Below are positions 26,373-33,748 of a DNA stretch of 64,000 nucleotides, one piece after another. This DNA is from Rhodococcus spelaei (GTDB taxonomy: Bacteria > Actinomycetota > Actinomycetes > Mycobacteriales > Mycobacteriaceae), in assembly GCF_006704125.1 (NCBI RefSeq), contig NZ_VIGH01000003.1, forward strand, positions 1 to 64,000. Direction: 5' to 3'. Every line of letters begins with the position of its first letter. The stretch's first letter is position 1. Under the pieces are notes generated by a model that was not told the origin of the DNA, made no database searches, and saw only the letters and a list, made by a program, of their open reading frames with translations. The position numbers and the translations under genes are program-made.

Positions 26373-26410
26373 ACGAAAGCCCGGTCTTCGGACCGGGCTT
26401 TCGTCGTTTG
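26373..26410 (+). terminator. Intrinsic terminator of tRNA-fMet copy 2
   Basis: The same 14-bp stem and TTCG loop as downstream of copy 1, again 5 nt after CCA and followed by GTCGTTT. It lies 10 bp from the stop codon of the convergent XRE-cupin gene and may serve both directions. Confidence 0.88.
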
Positions 26411-26420
26411 TGGCGACGGA

Positions 26421-27008
26421 TCAACCGTGCGTTGCGCGCACGTGCGCACGCTCACCCTGAGGGCCGAAGAGGCTGAGAATCTCGCTGGGTTCGTCGGACG
26501 GGTTGCCGAACCAGTGCGGGATGTGGGTGTCGAACTCCGCGACCTCACCCGGCGTCAGGACGACGTCGTGCTCGCCGAGGAGCAGGCGGAGCCGGCCCGA
26601 GAGTACGTAGAGCCATTCGAATCCCTCGTGCGTCTGCAGTCGGGGCTCGCCTGGCGGCCAGTGCGCGGGAATGACGTGTTTGAAGGCCTGCACCCCGCCG
26701 GGGCGTCGGGTCAACGGGATGATGGTGACGCCGTTGCGGGTGATCGGACGTCGGTGGATGCGCGGGTCGCCGGTCTCGGGCGCGCCCACCAGTTCGTCCA
26801 GGGGGAGCTGGTGGGCCCGGGCGAGCAGCAGCAGGAGTTCGAGGGTGGGGCGGCGGCGGCCGGACTCGAGCCGGGACAGCGTGCTGACCGAGATTCCGGT
26901 CGACTCGGACACCTGGGCCAACGTCGCGCCGCGTTGCCGTCGTACGGCGCGCAGTCGCGGGCCGACCGCGTCGAGCACGCCATCGAGGTCGGGTAGGTCC
27001 TCGCTCAT
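26421..27008 (-). CDS. XRE-family transcriptional regulator with C-terminal cupin domain
   Basis: The 195-residue protein starts at ATG 27008 (MSEDLPDLDGVLDAVGPRL). Residues 12-70 form a helix-turn-helix (RAVRRQRGATLAQVSESTGISVSTLSRLESGRRRP), and residues 100-190 a cupin barrel (THEGFEWLYVLSGRLRLLLGEHDVVLTPGEVAEFDTHIPHWFGN), giving the common HTH-cupin sensor layout. The ligand is unknown. It is divergent from a thioredoxin-reductase-like gene, and the intergenic region has a perfect palindrome overlapping its probable -10, so autorepression and control of the neighbour are likely. Confidence 0.88.
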   Translation of the reverse strand: MSEDLPDLDGVLDAVGPRLRAVRRQRGATLAQVSESTGISVSTLSRLESGRRRPTLELLLLLARAHQLPLDELVGAPETGDPRIHRRPITRNGVTIIPLTRRPGGVQAFKHVIPAHWPPGEPRLQTHEGFEWLYVLSGRLRLLLGEHDVVLTPGEVAEFDTHIPHWFGNPSDEPSEILSLFGPQGERAHVRATHG

Positions 27009-27017
27009 CCCACCATT

Positions 27018-27047
27018 TTGCCGTCTCGGCAAGGTTTCTTGTCAAGA
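27018..27047. promoter_or_regulatory. Putative operator for the XRE-cupin regulator
   Basis: TTGCCGTCTCGGCAA (27018-27032) is a palindrome with 6-bp perfect arms and a 3-bp centre. Five bases on, TCTTGTCAAGA (27037-27047) is a second perfect dyad. They lie 10 and 29 bp upstream of the regulator's ATG, over its likely promoter, in the divergent gap shared with the oxidoreductase gene. Confidence 0.55.
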
Positions 27048-27102
27048 CCGCCAGCGGGGGTGGACAGTCGAGTGAGCATCGGTACGAGTGAAGGGTGACG
27101 CA

Positions 27103-28050
27103 GTGAACGAGAAGTACGACGTGGTGGTCGTCGGCGGCGGATCGGCGGGGCTCAGCGGAGCACTGACCCTGGCGCGGGCGCGACGCTCGGTGCTGGTGGT
27201 CGACGCCGGCGAGCCGCGCAACGCGCCCGCCGGGCACGTGCACAACTACCTGGCGAGGGAGGGCACGCCGCCCGCCGACCTGATCGCGGCCGGGCGGGCC
27301 GAGGTGGCCGGCTACGGAGGCGAGATCGTCGCTGGCACGGTCGTGGCGGCGCAGCCGGCGGGCGCGGACGGGTTCCGCGTCGTGCTCGACACCGGGGGAT
27401 CGGTCCTGGCGCGCCGTCTGCTCGTGACCACCGGCCTGGTGGACGAGTTGCCCGACATCCCCGGTGTGGCGCAGCGGTGGGGTCGCGACGTGCTGCACTG
27501 CCCCTACTGCCACGGTTGGGAGGTGCGGGACCAGGCGATCGGTGTGCTCGGTACCGGTGCCTTCGCGGTACACCAGGCCCTGATGTGGCGGCAGTGGAGC
27601 GCGGACGTGACGCTGTTCGCCCACACCGCGCCGGAGCCGACCGACGCCGAGCGCAAGCAGCTGTCGGCACGCGGGATCACTGTCGTTCCAGGCGAAGTCG
27701 CGGGCCTCGAGGTGGCGGACGACCGGCTGGCCGGGGTCCGTATGACGACCGGCGAACTGGTCGCCCGCCAGGCCGTGGTGGTCGCGCCTCGCTTCACAGC
27801 GCGGTCCGAGGTGCTCACGAGCCTGGGTCTGGAGCCGACCGAGCAGGTGATGGCGGGCGAGGTCATCGGCACCTACGTTGCGGCCGATCCCACCGGCGCC
27901 ACCGCGGTGCCCGGCGTGTGGGTCGCGGGCAATGTCGCCGACCTGCGCGCGCAGGTGATCGTCGCGGCCGCGGCGGGAGTGAATGCGGGCGCGGCGATCA
28001 GTGCGAGCCTGATCGACGAGGACGTCGCGGACGCGGTGGCGGCGCGCTGA
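27103..28050 (+). CDS. FAD-dependent pyridine nucleotide-disulfide oxidoreductase (thioredoxin reductase-like)
   Basis: The 315-residue protein opens with a FAD Rossmann motif (YDVVVVGGGSAGLSGALTLARARR) and has the redox-centre-like CPYCHGWE at about residues 131-138, followed by a second nucleotide-binding motif IGVLGTGAFAVHQALM. This is the compact TrxR-like family in which the CxxC sits in CPYCHG(W/Y)E; many act as single-domain flavoprotein reductases or as biosynthetic disulfide oxidases. GTG 27103 is chosen over GTG 27088 because AAGGGTGA lies just before it. It is divergent from the XRE-cupin regulator, its probable controller. The electron acceptor is not predictable. Confidence 0.85.
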   Translation: MNEKYDVVVVGGGSAGLSGALTLARARRSVLVVDAGEPRNAPAGHVHNYLAREGTPPADLIAAGRAEVAGYGGEIVAGTVVAAQPAGADGFRVVLDTGGSVLARRLLVTTGLVDELPDIPGVAQRWGRDVLHCPYCHGWEVRDQAIGVLGTGAFAVHQALMWRQWSADVTLFAHTAPEPTDAERKQLSARGITVVPGEVAGLEVADDRLAGVRMTTGELVARQAVVVAPRFTARSEVLTSLGLEPTEQVMAGEVIGTYVAADPTGATAVPGVWVAGNVADLRAQVIVAAAAGVNAGAAISASLIDEDVADAVAAR

Positions 28051-28062
28051 TCCGACTCCGCG

Positions 28063-29676
28063 TCAGTCCATCTCGGCGAGGACCCGGCGCAGCAACTTCC
28101 CGGTCGCGTTGCGTGGCAACTCGTCGAGGAAGACGATGTCGCGGGGCACCTTGTACCGGGCCAGGTGCTCCTTGACGTAGGACTGCAGGGCCTGAGCGTC
28201 GTGTGTGGCGTCGGGGGCGGCGACGACGAAAGCTCTCAGCCGGTGGCCGAACTCGGCGTCCTCCACCCCGATCACCGCGGCGTCCAACACGTCCGGTCGA
28301 TCGGCGAGCAGGTTCTCGACCTCGAGGGGGTAGACGTTCTCGCCGCCGGAGACGATCATGTCGTCGTCGCGACCGTCCACGAACAGCAGTCCGTCGCGGT
28401 CGAAGTGTCCGACGTCGCCGGTGGAGAGCAGGCCGTCGATGCGCTCCTTGTCGCGACCGTCGGTGTAGCCGTTGAAGCTGAGCCCGCTGGAGACGAAGAT
28501 CCGGCCGACCACCCCGGGTTCGGTGATGCGGGTGCCGGTGTCGTCGAACAGTTCGACGCGGCAGGTGACCGGGGCGCGGCCTGCGGTGCCGGGCGCGCGG
28601 GCGAGGTCGGCGGGCGTCGCAACCGTCGCGACCGCGACCTCGGTCGACCCGTAGAGGTTGTGCAGTACGTGCCCGAAGGTCTCGGTGGTCCGCCGGCAGA
28701 GGTCGGGGGACAAGGCCGACCCGGCCGCGAAGATCACCTTGAGGTTGGTGGTGTCGTAGCGGGGCAGGATCTCGGGGCCGAGGTCGATGATCCGCTGCAA
28801 CATGGTCGGGACGACCACGAGGACGTCGGCCCGGTTGTCGGCGGTGAGCGCGAGCGCCTGCTCGGGGTCGAACCGTCGCTGCATCACGACGGTCTGACCG
28901 AGCGCGAGCGCGAGGGCGAACTGCGACAGCCCGGTGCCGTGGAAGGCGGGAGCTGCCATGACCATGGTCTGGGCGCGTCGCAGCGGCACCCGGTCGAGGA
29001 ACTGGGCCGAGGCGAGTGGTGAAGTGTGTTCGCGCGGAGCGCCCTTCGGCGTTCCGGTGGTGCCGGAGGTCAGGAGCACGAAGCTTCCGTACACTGCCGG
29101 AACCGGAACCGCATCGGTGCGCCTGCCCGCGCGGAGGTCGTCGAGGTTGGCTGCGCGACCGGACGAGTCCTCGCCCCAGGACAGGTACAGCCGGACTTCG
29201 GGCGGCAGCGCTGCCGCGACCGCCTCGAACTCCTCGTCGTAGACGAACGCGCCGACCTGTTCGCGGGCGGCGACGTCCACGAGTTGGGGCGGGGCGAACC
29301 CGGTGTTCATCAGCACCAGTTTCGCGCCGAGCTTGGCGGCGGCGAGCATGGTGAGTACCAGTCCACGGTGGTTGCGGCACATCGCGCCCATCACCGAGCC
29401 CGGGGTGATGCCGTCCGCGGACCAGGCGCGCACCAGGGCGTTGGACTGCTGCTCGAGGTCGGTGTAGGTGAGCTGGCCGCGCTCGTCGACGATCGCGACG
29501 GCGTCGAGTCCGTGCGCGGCGTGCGCGTGGATCGCGCCGGCGAAGGGGCCGTACTTGCCGACCGCGCGAATCGAGGCCAGGCCCCGGTCGAGGCGGGGGA
29601 ACGGCACGAGTCCGGAGCGGATCATCACCCGCGCCGCGCCGACAGTGTCGGTGACCTTGGTCAGTACGCCTGGCAT
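28063..29676 (-). CDS. Acyl-CoA synthetase / AMP-dependent ligase (FadD type)
   Basis: The 537-residue enzyme carries all core motifs of the ANL superfamily: the P-loop LLTSGTTGTPKGAPRE, YGSTEVA, the hinge GRDDDMIVSGGENVYPLEVEN and the C-terminal catalytic Lys in PRNATGKLLRR. It activates a carboxylic acid, probably a fatty or aromatic acid, to the acyl-adenylate and then the CoA thioester. ATG 29676 has GCAGGGGGGAAGCG upstream; the open frame extends to 29772 without a better start. It lies 3' of the fadE pair on the same strand (135-bp gap), which suggests lipid catabolism. Chain-length specificity cannot be read from sequence. Confidence 0.9.
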   Translation of the reverse strand: MPGVLTKVTDTVGAARVMIRSGLVPFPRLDRGLASIRAVGKYGPFAGAIHAHAAHGLDAVAIVDERGQLTYTDLEQQSNALVRAWSADGITPGSVMGAMCRNHRGLVLTMLAAAKLGAKLVLMNTGFAPPQLVDVAAREQVGAFVYDEEFEAVAAALPPEVRLYLSWGEDSSGRAANLDDLRAGRRTDAVPVPAVYGSFVLLTSGTTGTPKGAPREHTSPLASAQFLDRVPLRRAQTMVMAAPAFHGTGLSQFALALALGQTVVMQRRFDPEQALALTADNRADVLVVVPTMLQRIIDLGPEILPRYDTTNLKVIFAAGSALSPDLCRRTTETFGHVLHNLYGSTEVAVATVATPADLARAPGTAGRAPVTCRVELFDDTGTRITEPGVVGRIFVSSGLSFNGYTDGRDKERIDGLLSTGDVGHFDRDGLLFVDGRDDDMIVSGGENVYPLEVENLLADRPDVLDAAVIGVEDAEFGHRLRAFVVAAPDATHDAQALQSYVKEHLARYKVPRDIVFLDELPRNATGKLLRRVLAEMD

Positions 29677-29811
29677 CGCTTCCCCCCTGCGGAACGGCTC
29701 GGGACCTTCGGCCGCAAGCCTAGTGCGGGGTGGGGTGCGCGCGACAGGGTTTGCCGACAGACTGAAGGGCACCGCCGCGGCGATGCCCTTCCGTCTGTCT
29801 CGGCGTTCGGT

Positions 29812-31017
29812 CTACTTCAGCTGAGCCGACGACTTGCCGAGCAGGCGACGAGCGATGATCAGCTGCTGGATCTGCTGCGTGCCCTCGAAGATGTCGAGGA
29901 TCTTGCTGTCGCGGGCCCACTTCTCGAGCAGTGGCCGCTGCGAGTAGCCGTAGGTGCCGGCCAGTTCGACGGCCTTGAGCGAGACTGCGGTACCGGTGCG
30001 GCCGGCCTTGGCCTTCGACATCGAGGCCTCGAGTGAGTTCGGCTGCTTGTTGTCGGCCATCCAGGTGGCGCGCAGCGAGAGCAGGTACGCAGCCTCCCAG
30101 TCGGCTTCGAGCTGAAGGAATTCCGCGGCCGCAGCATGCTGGTTGTAGGCCGGGGTGTCGTAGGAGATCTCGACACCGGCGTCGGTGAGCACCGCACGCA
30201 GTTCCTCGAGCGCGGCCCGGCCCAGGCCGACGGCCATGCCCGCCACGATCGGACGGGTGTTGTCGAAGGTCTGCATGACCCCGGCAAAACCCTTCTCGAC
30301 GTTGACTTCCGGGCTTCCGAGGATGTTGTCCTTCGGGATCCGGCAGTCCTGCAGCAGCAGCACGGCGGTGTCGGAGGCCTTGATGCCGAGCTTGTGCTCG
30401 AGCCGGGCCACCGACAGGCCCGGTGCGTCGCGGGGTACCACGAACGACTTGATCGCGGCGCGGCCCTTGGTCTTGTCGACGCTCGCCCACACGACGATGT
30501 GGGTGGAGCGCTCGCCCGCGGTGACGAAGATCTTCTCGCCGTTGAGCACGTACTCGTCGCCGTCGAGGACCGCGGTGGTGGTCACGGCGGCGGAGTCGGA
30601 GCCGAAGCTGGGCTCGGTGATGGCCATCGAGGCCCACACCTTGCCGAAGCGCTCGAGCTGCTCGTCGGTGGCGACCGCCGCGATCGCGGAGTTGCCGAGG
30701 CCCTGGTACGGGATCGACAGCGTGAGTCCGACGTCGCCCCAGCAGGTTTCGATGACGTTCATCAACGAGGCCATGTTGCCGCCGTTGGCGTTGCCGATGA
30801 CGGACGGGGCGTCACCGCGGCCGAGGGCCGCGCCGGAGGCGCCGGTGCCGGAGTCGTTGAGGCCCTCGACCATGGCGGCCATGGTGTCGAGTTCGACGGG
30901 GTACTCGTGCTCGGCGAGGTCGTACTTACGCGAGACCGGGCGCATGATCTGCGCCGCGACCTGATGCGCCTGGTTTGCGGACGCCTTGAGCTTCTTGGGG
31001 AGTTCGAGATTGATCAC
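29812..31017 (-). CDS. fadE23: Acyl-CoA dehydrogenase FadE23-like
   Basis: The 401-residue protein has the ACAD fold: an N-terminal helical domain, the FAD/substrate signature MAITEPSFGSDSAAVTTTAV, the middle beta-domain (GERSTHIVVWASVD) and a C-terminal bundle ending in ILDIFEGTQQIQQLIIARRLLG. Its length equals that of M. tuberculosis FadE23, and its partner matches FadE24, the usual layout of a heterotetrameric alpha2beta2 acyl-CoA dehydrogenase. The catalytic Glu position in ILDIFEGTQQIQ is typical of these. GTG 31017 has AGGAGACATT before it, 27 bp after the fadE24 stop, so the two form an operon. Confidence 0.85.
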   Translation of the reverse strand: MINLELPKKLKASANQAHQVAAQIMRPVSRKYDLAEHEYPVELDTMAAMVEGLNDSGTGASGAALGRGDAPSVIGNANGGNMASLMNVIETCWGDVGLTLSIPYQGLGNSAIAAVATDEQLERFGKVWASMAITEPSFGSDSAAVTTTAVLDGDEYVLNGEKIFVTAGERSTHIVVWASVDKTKGRAAIKSFVVPRDAPGLSVARLEHKLGIKASDTAVLLLQDCRIPKDNILGSPEVNVEKGFAGVMQTFDNTRPIVAGMAVGLGRAALEELRAVLTDAGVEISYDTPAYNQHAAAAEFLQLEADWEAAYLLSLRATWMADNKQPNSLEASMSKAKAGRTGTAVSLKAVELAGTYGYSQRPLLEKWARDSKILDIFEGTQQIQQLIIARRLLGKSSAQLK

Positions 31018-31044
31018 AATGTCTCCTAGTGGACAGCAGCGGCG

Positions 31045-32451
31045 TCAGATGAGGACGATGCCTTCGGCAACGCCGATGGCGCGGAGGTCGCGGTACCAGC
31101 GCTCGACCGGGTGCTCCTTGGTGAAGCCGTGGCCACCGAGCAGCTGCACTCCGTCGAGGCCGATCTGCATGCCCTTCTCGGACGCCAGCTTTCGAGCCAG
31201 CGCGGACTCGCGGGCGAAGGACAGGCCCTGCTCGGCGCGGGAGGCGCCACGCAGCGTCACCAGTCGCAGGCCGTCGAGTTCGATGGCGATGTTCGCCACC
31301 ATGAACGCGACCGCCTGGCGGTGGCTGATCGGCTCGCCGAACGCTTCGCGCTCGTTGACGTAGGGGATCACGTAGTCCAGCACGGCCTGACCGGTGCCGA
31401 CCGCCATCGAGGCCCAGCCGAGGCGGGCGAGGCGGATCGCGTCGGCGTAGTCCGCGGCACGCTGGTCGGCGTCGCCGTCACCGAGGATCGCCGATTCCGG
31501 CACCGCGACGTCGGTCAGGATCAGCCGGCCGAGTCCGGCGGCGCGCAGACCCATGCTCGGATCCGCTTCCACCACAAGTCCCTTGGCGTCGGACTCGACG
31601 ATGAAGAAGGCAGGCTTGCCGTCCAGCTCGGCGGCGACGAGGAAGAGTTCCGACGCCGCGGCCGCGGGCACCAGCGACTTGACGCCGTTGAGCTTGTACC
31701 CGCTGGGGGAGCGAACGGCCTTGGTCTGCAACGCGAACGGGTCGAACAGCGCGCGCGGCTCGTTCACCACGACTGCGGCGTTCGGGACCTGCTCGCCGGT
31801 GAACGCCGGCAGGTAGGTCTTCTGCTGGCCGTCGGTGCCCCACTGCGTCAGTGCGACCGCGACGCCGCTGGGCGCGAGGATCGGCAGGGCCAGGCCCATG
31901 TCGCCGTGCGCGAGGGCCTCGGCGACGAGTGAGTTGGTGACCGCACCGCGCTCGGAGGCGGCGCCGTCGAGCTCCTCCGGGACGTTGATCAGGGTGATGC
32001 CCAGCTCGGCGGCCCGCTTGGTGAGGTCGGCGGGCGCGGCGGCGGCCTCGTCGGCGTCGTGGGCGGCCGGGCGCAGGATCTCCGCCGCGAAGTCGCGCAC
32101 GGTCGAGGTGATCATCTGCTGCTCGTCGGTGGGGGTGAGGTCGAAGTAGTCGGCGTTCTTGCTCGCGCCGTCGGGCAGACGCTTGGGCTTGCCGCCGCCG
32201 GTGACCTTCGTGAAGGTGCGGGTGGCCGCGCCGAGGGTCTTGAAGCCGGTCTTGGTGCCCTCGTAGGTGACCCGGTCGATGGTCTGACGCAGGTTGTACT
32301 TCTCGGCGAGCTCCGACCCGGTGATCCTGGTCAGCACGCGCATGGCAGCACCCATCGCGTCCCGCTTGACCGGGTTGAGGCCGACCGCCGAGGTGTCGCG
32401 GGGCTTGCGCGTCGCACCGTTCGATTTCACAACGCTGTCTTGCTTGCTCAT
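31045..32451 (-). CDS. fadE24: Acyl-CoA dehydrogenase FadE24-like
   Basis: The 468-residue protein is an ACAD family member with a longer N-terminus than FadE23 (residues 1-95, with a basic TKVTGGGKPKRLPDG stretch), then the helical domain DEQQMITSTVRDFAAEILRP. The FAD-loop consensus (T/S)EPxxGSD is replaced by VVNEPRALFDPFALQTKAV, indicating a degenerate active site as in the non-catalytic half of ACAD heterocomplexes. Translation from ATG 32451 gives exactly the length of the M. tuberculosis orthologue; GTG 32457 is an alternative. An 18-bp palindrome lies 40 bp upstream. It is the first gene of a fadE24-fadE23 operon. Confidence 0.83.
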   Translation of the reverse strand: MSKQDSVVKSNGATRKPRDTSAVGLNPVKRDAMGAAMRVLTRITGSELAEKYNLRQTIDRVTYEGTKTGFKTLGAATRTFTKVTGGGKPKRLPDGASKNADYFDLTPTDEQQMITSTVRDFAAEILRPAAHDADEAAAAPADLTKRAAELGITLINVPEELDGAASERGAVTNSLVAEALAHGDMGLALPILAPSGVAVALTQWGTDGQQKTYLPAFTGEQVPNAAVVVNEPRALFDPFALQTKAVRSPSGYKLNGVKSLVPAAAASELFLVAAELDGKPAFFIVESDAKGLVVEADPSMGLRAAGLGRLILTDVAVPESAILGDGDADQRAADYADAIRLARLGWASMAVGTGQAVLDYVIPYVNEREAFGEPISHRQAVAFMVANIAIELDGLRLVTLRGASRAEQGLSFARESALARKLASEKGMQIGLDGVQLLGGHGFTKEHPVERWYRDLRAIGVAEGIVLI

Positions 32452-32491
32452 GATCACCAGTTTCTCGGTGTTCGGTCTTGGACGGTCGTTA

Positions 32492-32509
32492 TCTTACTCC
32501 GGAGTAAGA
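32492..32509. promoter_or_regulatory. Operator palindrome upstream of fadE24-fadE23
   Basis: TCTTACTCCGGAGTAAGA is a perfect 18-bp palindrome 40 bp upstream of the fadE24 ATG, in the promoter position. The form and symmetry are those of TetR-family operators controlling fatty-acid genes. The regulator is not encoded in the adjacent genes. Confidence 0.65.
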
Positions 32510-32670
32510 AGTGAAGTCGAGTGTTCGTCGCAAGTGACGGCGGTCACGGTCGAGCTCCGACCGGCCCCAGACGCCGGAACCGGCCCGATCTCGGGTGGTG
32601 AGAATCAATCTCACCGCCCGACACCGAGCCGGCTCCTCAGATCATGCGTTGGCGCCGATGCGGGTCCGGC

Positions 32671-33264
32671 TCAGTGCTGACACATCCATTCGGTGCCGTA
32701 ATGGGCGGCGTTTCCGTCCTCGAGGTGGACCCACGTTCCGCCGTTCTCGCAGGGGGCCCCGGCAACCTTCCCCTGTGCGTTCCCGTCCGTGTTGCTACTG
32801 GTGACGCCGCCGTTGTCCTTGGGGTCGGTCCCGGCGCCGTGGTTAGGGTTGGTGCAGATCGTGCCCTCGCACGGAACGTAGGTGCCGTCGCCATTGGGGT
32901 TCGGAATGGCGTTGGCGCCCACGTAGCTGCCGGCGGGGCATCCGGGGTCCTGGTTCTGGGCGCAGTATTGCTTCGTCAGGTTGTTGCCGGTCGACCCGTC
33001 AGCACCCCGGTCGCCCTGGTTGTTGGGTGCCGGTGCCGGTGCCGGTGCCGGTGCCGGTGCATTGGCGTGTTGGTTGTTTGACGACTCACCCGAATTGTCT
33101 GTCGGGACCACCGGACTGGCGGCCGGGGTCGGCGCGCTGCTGACGGCGGTCGTTGTAGCTGCCGGTTTCGTTGTGGTGGAGGTGTCGGAGGATGTGTTGC
33201 TCGAACACCCCGCGCCGGTTGCCAGTGCACCGGCGAGTACCGCGATCATCATCCAACTTTTCAA
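32671..33264 (-). CDS. Putative secreted lipoprotein with Ala-Pro repeat linker
   Basis: The 197-residue protein has a lipoprotein signal peptide (MMIAVLAGALATGAGC, lipobox ATGAGC with the modified Cys at residue 20). A Ser/Thr/Pro-rich spacer and an (Ala-Pro)n run follow, then a C-terminal domain with six cysteines (YCAQNQDPGCPAG, YVPCEGTICTNPN, APCENGG, EWMCQH), consistent with a small disulfide-rich extracytoplasmic module. The start is TTG 33264 with GGAGG five bases upstream; ATG 33252 is possible. I do not recognise a family. The Ala-Pro run is encoded by a hexanucleotide microsatellite. Confidence 0.75.
   Translation of the reverse strand: MKSWMMIAVLAGALATGAGCSSNTSSDTSTTTKPAATTTAVSSAPTPAASPVVPTDNSGESSNNQHANAPAPAPAPAPAPNNQGDRGADGSTGNNLTKQYCAQNQDPGCPAGSYVGANAIPNPNGDGTYVPCEGTICTNPNHGAGTDPKDNGGVTSSNTDGNAQGKVAGAPCENGGTWVHLEDGNAAHYGTEWMCQH
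33026..33060. repeat. GGTGCC hexanucleotide microsatellite
   Basis: Five full and one partial copies of GGTGCC. On the minus strand it encodes the (Ala-Pro)n linker of the lipoprotein. The hexamer period keeps the frame, so slippage would change linker length only. Confidence 0.9.
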
Positions 33265-33344
33265 GTGGGCCTCCTCGATTGTGGCGCCGCGCGACGGCCG
33301 CCGTGTTTTCAGACTTGCGGAATTAGTTCAGCCTTGCGGAAATA

Positions 33345-33570
33345 TCAGGTTAGAGATTGAACGACGTCGCCGATGGGGATCGGCGGCAACGCGCAGACCA
33401 TATTCATCGGCGGATCGTGGAAGAAGGCGGCCGGCGAACACGCGAATTTGCCGATTTGTCGTAATTGAAGGCGCTGCCGTGGAACGCCCACGTCACACCG
33501 TCCCGGCGCGAATGCCAGGCCTGCGAGCGTGATGCCTTTGGTAGCGACAACTGTGTCGATCAATCGACAT
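33345..33570 (-). pseudogene. Possible decayed small secreted-protein gene in a 480-bp gene-poor gap
   Basis: The stretch 33265-33748 is less GC-rich than its surroundings and has no convincing intact gene. On the minus strand ATG 33570 has a good ribosome site (AGGAGT) but its frame closes after 25 codons. A frame that overlaps it reads TVVATKGITLAGLAFAPG, which resembles a signal peptide core, and stays open to 33345. A single frameshift early in the gene would explain both. The homology is not recognised, so this is only a weak suggestion. Confidence 0.2.
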
Positions 33571-33748
33571 TGTCGACTCCTGTTCGTCGTGAATTGCGCG
33601 TTCTGCGCGACAATTATGGAGACGTATCGTGAAATTCGCGCGCGACAGGTCGAGAACTTTGCCATTGCATTGCTTGGCGATGGTGAAACCGCACTGTCTC
33701 CTCCCTGAGCAGGAGGTTCCCGGACTGGGCGTCACCTACCGTGGGGTG

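Noticed and set aside
25600-26410. Integrated element between the two tRNA-fMet copies
   Set aside because: The two tRNAs are full-length and have their own promoters and terminators, and the 600-bp interval holds only one small gene with no mobility function.
33020-33062. CRISPR-like repeat
   Set aside because: It is a simple hexamer inside a coding sequence, with no spacers.
33345-33665. Intact 106-codon gene on the minus strand
   Set aside because: No ribosome site at its ATG, no homology recognised and odd composition; kept only as a possible remnant.
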